Shown in pieces: positions 14,194 to 18,492 of a DNA stretch of 18,492 nucleotides (the first letter of the stretch is position 1; every line of letters begins with the position of its first letter). The stretch spans positions 1-18,492 of the forward strand of contig DAOWNK010000023.1 in NCBI GenBank assembly GCA_030642635.1, given 5' to 3'. The notes under the pieces were generated by a model. That model was not told the DNA's origin. It saw only the letters and a list, made by a program, of their open reading frames with translations, and did no database searches. Origin of the DNA: Pirellulales bacterium. Lineage in GTDB: Bacteria; Planctomycetota; Planctomycetia; Pirellulales; Thermoguttaceae. A program made the position numbers and the translations under genes.

Positions 14194-14250
14194 GAGGTCG
14201 CACTGGACGCGCCGGGAAGCGAAGAAGGGATTACGTTTGAGCTTGATTGA
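14194..14250 (+). other. In-frame continuation after TAG of the EF-hand lipoprotein gene
   Basis: These 18 codons plus TGA keep the reading frame of the lipoprotein and encode EVALDAPGSEEGITFELD. Similar planctomycete proteins end in a strand of this kind (GITFEL-like). The stretch is annotated separately because TAG at 14191-14193 stops the frame; whether it is translated is unknown. Confidence 0.6.
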
Positions 14251-14579
14251 CAATTCCATTTAGCTGCTGTACTTGCACGGCGTGGAAAATTTCTACGTTT
14301 CCCTGCTTTCCTATTTTACTCTCCTCGCCACTTCAATACGCACCGGGCGAGCACCGGCTGCTAAATATCTACCTACCCCCCCCACCACCTACCCACCATA
14401 CAACCAGCCTTGATCCACGCGGCACCGGTCCCTATAATCCGCCACGCCTTATATCAGGTACTTTTCACGTAACCTCGGTGGCTGCCTAATCCGTGGCGGC
14501 CCGGTGGAGCAAGGATGCTACGCTGCTGAGAGAGTTTTTCAAGAAACCAATCGGCGACTCCGGATGCGCATCGCTGCGC
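14251..14579. other. Intergenic region before the LptD-like gene
   Basis: The region holds a C-rich run near 14371-14397 and the promoter at 14410-14438. The in-frame TAA at 14487-14489 limits the downstream gene to a start at or after 14490. The frame from GTG 14493 is open, but it has no ribosome site and codes for a stretch unlike the family. No gene is recognised here. Confidence 0.5.
14410..14438 (+). promoter_or_regulatory. Sigma70 promoter of the LptD-like gene
   Basis: TTGATC (14410-14415) is followed after exactly 17 bp by a perfect TATAAT (14433-14438). Transcription would start near 14445. The leader is 48 nt to GTG 14493 or 135 nt to the preferred ATG at 14580. Confidence 0.7.
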
Positions 14580-17123
14580 ATGCGCGCAGGCGGCCGTGCT
14601 GCGCGCATGACGTTGGCAATTGTACTGATCGTTACACTCCAGAGCACGCTTGTCGGTGCCGATGTCGGTGCCGAAGACCAACCGCCGCCGACCGGTGCGC
14701 GGCGGATTCGGGTTTTTCCACGCGGTGAGCTGCCGGTCCAGGCCCAATGGTTTCCCGATCCGGCGGGCAACCAGTGGATCGCGGTGATCGACTCGGGCGT
14801 GAACCTGATTGTAGACGGTCTGCCGCAGTTCGGCACGATCGACGTGGTGGCCGACCGGTTGGTCATCTGGACTGCCGGCCGAGAGGAGCCGGACCTGACC
14901 GGCCAAAGGACACAGGACGAGCAGATTCCCCTGGAAATCTACATGGAGGGCAACATTGTCTTCCGTCAGGGAGACCGGGTGATCTACGCCGACAGGATGT
15001 ACTACGACGTGGCCGCCGAGGTCGGCACGGTGCTGAAGGCCGAGTTGCTCACGCCGGTCCGAAGCTATGAGGGGTTACTTACGCTGAAGGCAGATGTAAT
15101 CCGACAGGTCGGCCGCGACCGGTTCTTCGCACATAATGCCTTTATTACCTCAAGCCGGATGGGTCGGCCGGGGTATCGCATACAGTCCGGCGATATATCG
15201 TTTGAAGATTTACAGTTTCCAGCGATCGACCCGTTCACCGGGCAGCAGCTTTTCGACCCTGCTACCGGTGAACCTGTAGTCGAACACCGTCGGTTGGCCA
15301 CCGCGCGGAACACGTTGCTGTTTCTTGGGCCAGTGCCGGTCTTCTACTGGCCTGCGTTGGCCACCGACGCGACCGACCCGACGTTTTACATCCGTCATGC
15401 GCGGTTCAAGAACGACCGGGTATTCGGCCCGCAGATTCTCACCACCTGGAACGCCTACGAGTTGCTCGGCATCAAGCAACCGCTGGAAGGGACCGATTGG
15501 GACCTGAGTCTGGATTACCTCGGCGACCGGGGCCTCGGCCATGGGACCACGTTCATCTACGACCGCGACTGGTTTGCGAACGTTCCGGGCAGGAACGCCG
15601 GGCTGGCCGACTTCTGGGGGATCAAGGACCACGGCACGGACAACCTAGGCCAGGGAAGACGCAACATTGAGCCGGAGAAGGACTACCGATTCCGACTGTT
15701 CTGGCAACATCGCCACGAACTACCACGCGATTTCCGGCTATCCGCCCAGCTCGGTTGGATCAGCGACCGGAACTTCCTGGAGGAGTACTTCGAACGCGAG
15801 TGGGACGAGCTGAAGGACCAGACCACCAGGGTCGAACTGAAACGCACGCGGGACAACGTCTCGTGGAGCGTCTCAGCCGACGCCCGGATCAACGCGTTCT
15901 TCACCCAGACCGAATGGCTGCCGCGAGGCGATCACTTTTGGCTGGGGCAGTCGCTACTGGGCGATGTGTTCACATGGTACGAACATTCCAACGCCGGCTA
16001 TGCCCGGCTGCGCCCCGCCACCGCACCGATTGATCCCGGCACGATACCGTGGCACCTGATGCCGTGGGAGCGGGCTGTCGAAGGCGAGCGGCTGGCCACA
16101 CGGCAGGAGATCGACTACCCGGTGCAACTCGGCCCTGTCAAAATAGTCCCATACGCATTGGGTGAGTTGGCACATTGGGGAGAAGACTTAAATGGCGAGG
16201 ACCTACAGCGGGCGTACTTCCAAACCGGCGTTCGCGCAAGCGTGCCGATATGGCGAGTGAACCCGATGGTCGAGAACCCGTTGTTTAACGTCCACGGGCT
16301 GGCACATAAGATTGTCTTCGACACCGAATTGGCCGTTACCGAATCGAACCGTCAACTGCAACTGCTGCCACTTTACGACCCGCTGGACGACGATTCGATC
16401 GAGGCGTTCCGACACTACCTTCCATTGCCGCCATGGCGCCTCGACCCGCGCGATTACGCTTTGCGAACCGGTATGGCCGGCTGGGTCGCCGCGCAGAGCA
16501 CCGAGATCGCCGACGACCTGATGGCGATGCGTATGGGCATGCGCCATCGCTGGCAGACCAAGCGCGGCGTGCCCGGCCGCCGGCGGATTATCGATTGGAT
16601 CACCTTCGACACCAACCTGACTTGGTTTCCAAGGCCGATGCGCGACAACTTTGGCAAGTCGATCGGGCTGGTCGATTACGACTTCCGCTGGCACGTGGGT
16701 GACCGGCTGACGTTGGTTTCCGACGGGCTGTTCGATTTCTTCGACGAGGGCCAACAAGTGGTCAACTTCGGCGGGTTCCTCAGCCGACCGCCGCGCGGCA
16801 GCCTGTACGTCGGCATGAGACTGCTGGACGGGCCGGTGAGCAGCCACGTGCTGTCGCTCTCATATAGCTATTGGATGAGTCCGAAGTGGGTCTCGTCGTT
16901 CGGCACCTCGGTCGATCTGGGCGGTGAAGGAAACATCGGCCAGCGGTTTACCATTACACGGATCGGCGAATCGCTGCTGATCAGCGCCGGTTTCAATGTC
17001 GATGCCGCACGGGACAACGTCGGGGTGAACCTGGCCATTGAGCCGCGCTTCCTGCCGAAGAACCGACTCGGATACGTCGGCGGAGCCAAAATACCGGTTG
17101 CAGGAGCGTATGGGCTTGAGTGA
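14580..17123 (+). CDS. lptD: LptD/OstA-like outer-membrane assembly protein
   Basis: From ATG 14580 the product has 847 residues. A signal peptide is clear: MRAGGRAAR, hydrophobic MTLAIVLIVTLQ, and cleavage at VGA before Asp28. Starting at GTG 14493 would put 29 extra residues ahead of it. ATG 14607 is also possible, and none of the three has a good ribosome site. An OstA/LptA-like segment (IYMEGNIVFRQGDRVIYADR, from about residue 119) precedes a large C-terminal region of alternating strands (VPVFYWPALATDATDPTFYI, then many short aromatic strands) typical of the LptD barrel. LptD inserts lipopolysaccharide-type lipids into the outer membrane. The planctomycete substrate is not established. 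The lipid kinase gene dgkA follows 112 nt later on the same strand. Confidence 0.7.
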   Translation: MRAGGRAARMTLAIVLIVTLQSTLVGADVGAEDQPPPTGARRIRVFPRGELPVQAQWFPDPAGNQWIAVIDSGVNLIVDGLPQFGTIDVVADRLVIWTAGREEPDLTGQRTQDEQIPLEIYMEGNIVFRQGDRVIYADRMYYDVAAEVGTVLKAELLTPVRSYEGLLTLKADVIRQVGRDRFFAHNAFITSSRMGRPGYRIQSGDISFEDLQFPAIDPFTGQQLFDPATGEPVVEHRRLATARNTLLFLGPVPVFYWPALATDATDPTFYIRHARFKNDRVFGPQILTTWNAYELLGIKQPLEGTDWDLSLDYLGDRGLGHGTTFIYDRDWFANVPGRNAGLADFWGIKDHGTDNLGQGRRNIEPEKDYRFRLFWQHRHELPRDFRLSAQLGWISDRNFLEEYFEREWDELKDQTTRVELKRTRDNVSWSVSADARINAFFTQTEWLPRGDHFWLGQSLLGDVFTWYEHSNAGYARLRPATAPIDPGTIPWHLMPWERAVEGERLATRQEIDYPVQLGPVKIVPYALGELAHWGEDLNGEDLQRAYFQTGVRASVPIWRVNPMVENPLFNVHGLAHKIVFDTELAVTESNRQLQLLPLYDPLDDDSIEAFRHYLPLPPWRLDPRDYALRTGMAGWVAAQSTEIADDLMAMRMGMRHRWQTKRGVPGRRRIIDWITFDTNLTWFPRPMRDNFGKSIGLVDYDFRWHVGDRLTLVSDGLFDFFDEGQQVVNFGGFLSRPPRGSLYVGMRLLDGPVSSHVLSLSYSYWMSPKWVSSFGTSVDLGGEGNIGQRFTITRIGESLLISAGFNVDAARDNVGVNLAIEPRFLPKNRLGYVGGAKIPVAGAYGLE

Positions 17124-17125
17124 CG

Positions 17126-17222
17126 AAGGGGGAAGGCGGAAGGCGGAAGGCGGAAGGCGGAAACTCGGAATTCACAACATCCCCCTTCCGCCTTCCTCCT
17201 TCTCCCTTTCCTCAACCCTAAT
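17126..17222. repeat. GGAAGGC tandem repeat with pyrimidine-rich counter-arm
   Basis: Four head-to-tail GGAAGGC units (17131-17158) face a complementary CCCCCTTCCGCCTTCCTCC stretch (about 17180-17200), giving an imperfect inverted repeat. The element separates the LptD-like gene from dgkA and leaves dgkA without a Shine-Dalgarno sequence. It could act as a partial terminator or affect dgkA translation. Confidence 0.6.
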
Positions 17223-17235
17223 CCCTACCCAAACC

Positions 17236-17619
17236 ATGCACGATCAAAGACCATCAAGCGAACGAAGCTGGCCGGAGAAATTCCGCGATGCCTTTCACGG
17301 CGTGAAAGAAGGTGTACGCGGCCAGAGCAGCTTCTACATTCACTTCTTCATGACCACGCTGGTGATCGTCGCCGCCGTGGTGTTCAGGATCGATACGGTT
17401 ACAGAGTGGTGCGTGCTCATCCTGTGCATCACTGTGGTGCTTACCGCCGAGATGTTCAACAGCGCGTTGGAGCACATGGCCCGGGCGATCACCCGCGAGG
17501 TGGACCCGCACCTTGGCACGGCGTTGGACATCGGCAGCGCGGCCGTGCTGGTCGCCTCAATCGGAGCGTCGGCGGCCGGGGGAGTCGTCTTCATCAACCG
17601 GCTGGTGATGCTGCTGTAG
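17236..17619 (+). CDS. dgkA: DgkA-family diacylglycerol/undecaprenol kinase
   Basis: The 127-residue integral membrane protein has three predicted helices (about 36-50, 57-73 and 104-125). The family active-site motif is AEMFNSALEHMARAI, with Glu72, Asn75 and Glu79 matching E. coli Glu69, Asn72 and Glu76. The enzyme phosphorylates diacylglycerol or undecaprenol with ATP at the cytoplasmic membrane. The N-terminal surface-helix motif, normally with a metal-binding Glu three residues before Phe (NEAAF, TERNF), reads GQSSF here, so Gln30 replaces that Glu. The start at 17236 gives the standard length. The longer frame from 17038 only overlaps the previous gene and the repeat. Its position after the LptD-like gene fits an envelope-lipid role. 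Confidence 0.88.
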   Translation: MHDQRPSSERSWPEKFRDAFHGVKEGVRGQSSFYIHFFMTTLVIVAAVVFRIDTVTEWCVLILCITVVLTAEMFNSALEHMARAITREVDPHLGTALDIGSAAVLVASIGASAAGGVVFINRLVMLL

Positions 17620-17630
17620 GAAAAGGGACC

Positions 17631-17737
17631 AAAAAAGGTGTCAGGAACCATTATTGACACAAGAAAGGATTCGGTGTTCCGTCCCCGAGGCCGCCCTCGT
17701 AAGGAATCTCCCAATAATGGTTCCTGACACCTTTTTT
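17631..17737. repeat. MITE-like element with perfect 26-bp terminal inverted repeats
   Basis: The left arm starts AAAAAAGGTGTCAGGAACCA (17631-17656). The right arm (17712-17737) is its exact reverse complement and ends in a T run. The centre is 55 bp and non-coding. The AAAGGTGTCAGGAACC core resembles short palindromes found in many copies in several bacterial phyla and often linked to IS200-like REP-associated transposases; no transposase is present here. The element begins 12 bp after dgkA and, with its T run, could also terminate dgkA transcription. Confidence 0.75.
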
Positions 17738-17763
17738 TACTCACAAAACAGCGCTGTTATAAT
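17736..17763 (+). promoter_or_regulatory. Putative sigma70 promoter at the edge of the MITE-like element
   Basis: TTTACT (17736-17741) overlaps the end of the right inverted repeat. It is followed after 16 bp by a perfect TATAAT (17758-17763). Transcription would start near 17770, at the 20-bp dispersed motif. Confidence 0.5.
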
Positions 17764-17768
17764 TGCAA

Positions 17769-17788
17769 ACGGCTGAAGTGTTACATAA
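17769..17788. repeat. 20-bp dispersed motif, copy 2
   Basis: ACGGCTGAAGTGTTACATAA differs from 4912-4931 at one base. It coincides with the start of the transcript predicted from the promoter at 17736-17763. Confidence 0.5.
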
Positions 17789-17878
17789 ACCTCAATGATA
17801 CCACAACCTGAGAAGGATTGCACGTGTTTTAGAGGTGTTCTCCGTGGTGCTTTTATCGAGTTTTCGTTGCAGCGTTGG

Positions 17879-17907
17879 TTGACACGGTCGTGGCGAAGTG
17901 GTAAACT
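17879..17907 (+). promoter_or_regulatory. Putative sigma70 promoter of the GH16 gene
   Basis: A perfect TTGACA (17879-17884) is followed after 17 bp by TAAACT (17902-17907, 4 of 6 bases). The expected transcript starts near 17914, 134 nt before the GH16 ATG. Confidence 0.5.
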
Positions 17908-18047
17908 GCAGGAATGCAATTTTGACTGTCCTGCGGATGCGGTGGTAAAGGCACTGGGATACTTGAAAAAGTTGCCCGGTGGTCGCCTGATCACGTAAAC
18001 CATCTGGCTCTGCGGTTACCCATTTATCTACAAGAGAGGAGTTTGTC

Positions 18048-18492
18048 ATGAAACACCGAATCCTTTGTACATTTGCCCTGGTTGGGAGCCTGTCTGTGAT
18101 ACTGGGCGGACCGGCCGTGCTGGTTGCCGATCCACCGTCGCATTCGTCCTGGGATTTGAGCTTCAGCGACGAGTTTGAAGGGACGACGCTAGACCTTGAC
18201 AAATGGGTGATCCAGTCCAGTTCCCCCGGCCACATCTTGTCGAGCCGGTGGCCTGAGAACATCGAGGTAAGTGACGGGGTTGTCCGGTTTGTGACCAAGA
18301 AGGAAAAGCGCGGCGGCAAGGAGTGGACCACGGCGCATACGTGGACCAAGACTTTCAAGCAGAAATATGGATACTTCGAGGCGCGGATCAAGATCGGCGC
18401 TGTTTCTGGACTGACCAATGGGTTCTGGCTGATGGGTCATCAATACAAAACCCCGCCCACGAATTTCGAGATCAATATCGAGGCGCATTATC
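18048..18492 (+). CDS. Secreted GH16-family glycoside hydrolase (partial, 5' end)
   Basis: The gene runs off the window after 148 codons. AGAGGAG (18035-18041) precedes the ATG at 18048. Residues 1-27 form a signal peptide (MKHRILCTFALVGSLSVILG, cleavage at VLVA before Asp28). The mature part has the GH16 jelly-roll entry: LSFSDEFEGTTLDLDKW (38-54), KYGYFEARIKIG (113-124) and GFWLMG (130-135). GH16 enzymes cut beta-1,3/1,4-glucans, agar, carrageenan or porphyran outside the cytoplasm. The catalytic strand reads Glu141-Ile-Asn143-Ile-Glu145, the regular ExDxE spacing with Asn in place of the helper Asp. Both catalytic Glu positions are kept. Substrate cannot be assigned from this fragment. Confidence 0.88.
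   Translation, partial: MKHRILCTFALVGSLSVILGGPAVLVADPPSHSSWDLSFSDEFEGTTLDLDKWVIQSSSPGHILSSRWPENIEVSDGVVRFVTKKEKRGGKEWTTAHTWTKTFKQKYGYFEARIKIGAVSGLTNGFWLMGHQYKTPPTNFEINIEAHY

Larger units (their letters stand above)
17620..18047. other. Intergenic region between dgkA and the GH16 gene
   Basis: This gap of 428 bp contains a 107-bp inverted-repeat element (17631-17737), a promoter at its right edge (17736-17763), the second 20-bp dispersed motif (17769-17788), and the likely GH16 promoter (17879-17907). A 67-codon frame at 17795-17998 shows no recognisable fold and no ribosome site, so it is not called. Confidence 0.6.

Noticed and set aside
14247..14489. 80-codon frame in the gap before the LptD-like gene
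   Set aside because: Its Pro/His/Thr run comes from the C-rich low-complexity tract, it has no ribosome site, and a strong promoter lies inside it.
17795..17998. 67-codon plus-strand frame before the GH16 gene
   Set aside because: It has no ribosome site, no recognisable motif, and a better promoter for GH16 lies inside it. It remains possible because a TATAAT promoter ends 31 bp before its ATG.

Overview
This 18.5 kb window is a GC-rich chromosomal segment, most likely from a Planctomycetota bacterium (Pirellulales-like). The grounds are a secreted DUF1080 protein, an EF-hand lipoprotein with a planctomycete-type C-terminal fold, an LptD-like outer-membrane protein, many short GC-rich dispersed repeats between genes, and a strongly mosaic, weakly operonic gene order. 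This assignment is inference from gene content; no rRNA or tRNA is present to confirm it.

Left part, plus strand (1-7590): a possible gene end with a CxxCxxxC cluster (2-157); a secreted DUF1080 (3-keto-glycoside hydrolase-type) protein; acetyl-CoA synthetase (acs) with a clear sigma70 promoter; a small retropepsin-like aspartic protease 15 nt behind acs; a Gfo/Idh/MocA NAD(P) oxidoreductase; and an 816-residue fusion of a GlmU-like nucleotidyltransferase with a galactokinase-like GHMP kinase. The fusion has the architecture expected of a sugar salvage enzyme (sugar to sugar-1-phosphate to NDP-sugar), analogous to but distinct from Fkp.

Middle, minus strand (7763-10878): metG, yggS (PLP homeostasis protein) and a DUF167/YggU gene form a probable metG-yggS-yggU unit. 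yggS and yggU overlap by ATGA. A perfect 26-bp inverted repeat lies between metG and yggS.

Centre (10879-13395): the 322-bp gap upstream of an orphan DUF5320 gene holds a textbook sigma54 -24/-12 promoter (CGGCACG-N4-TTGCAA) and, about 100-140 bp further upstream, three TTGCA-type palindromes that look like enhancer-binding-protein sites. Then comes a MazF/PemK toxin-antitoxin pair whose toxin has His in place of the conserved catalytic Arg. Its 3' end overlaps the 3' end of a convergent GT-A glycosyltransferase by 44 bp.

Right part, plus strand (13630-18492): an EF-hand lipoprotein whose frame is interrupted by an in-frame TAG 18 codons before a plausible natural end; an LptD/OstA-like outer-membrane assembly protein; a DgkA-family lipid kinase with Gln replacing a metal-binding Glu; a 107-bp MITE-like inverted-repeat element; and the first 148 codons of a secreted GH16 glycanase carrying EINIE instead of the usual ExDxE catalytic motif.

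No CRISPR array, insertion sequence, tRNA or rRNA was recognised. The most distinctive items are the sigma54/TTGCA control region of the DUF5320 gene, the nucleotidyltransferase-kinase fusion, several active-site substitutions, and families of intergenic repeats, two of which sit so that their ends supply or abut promoter -35 elements.
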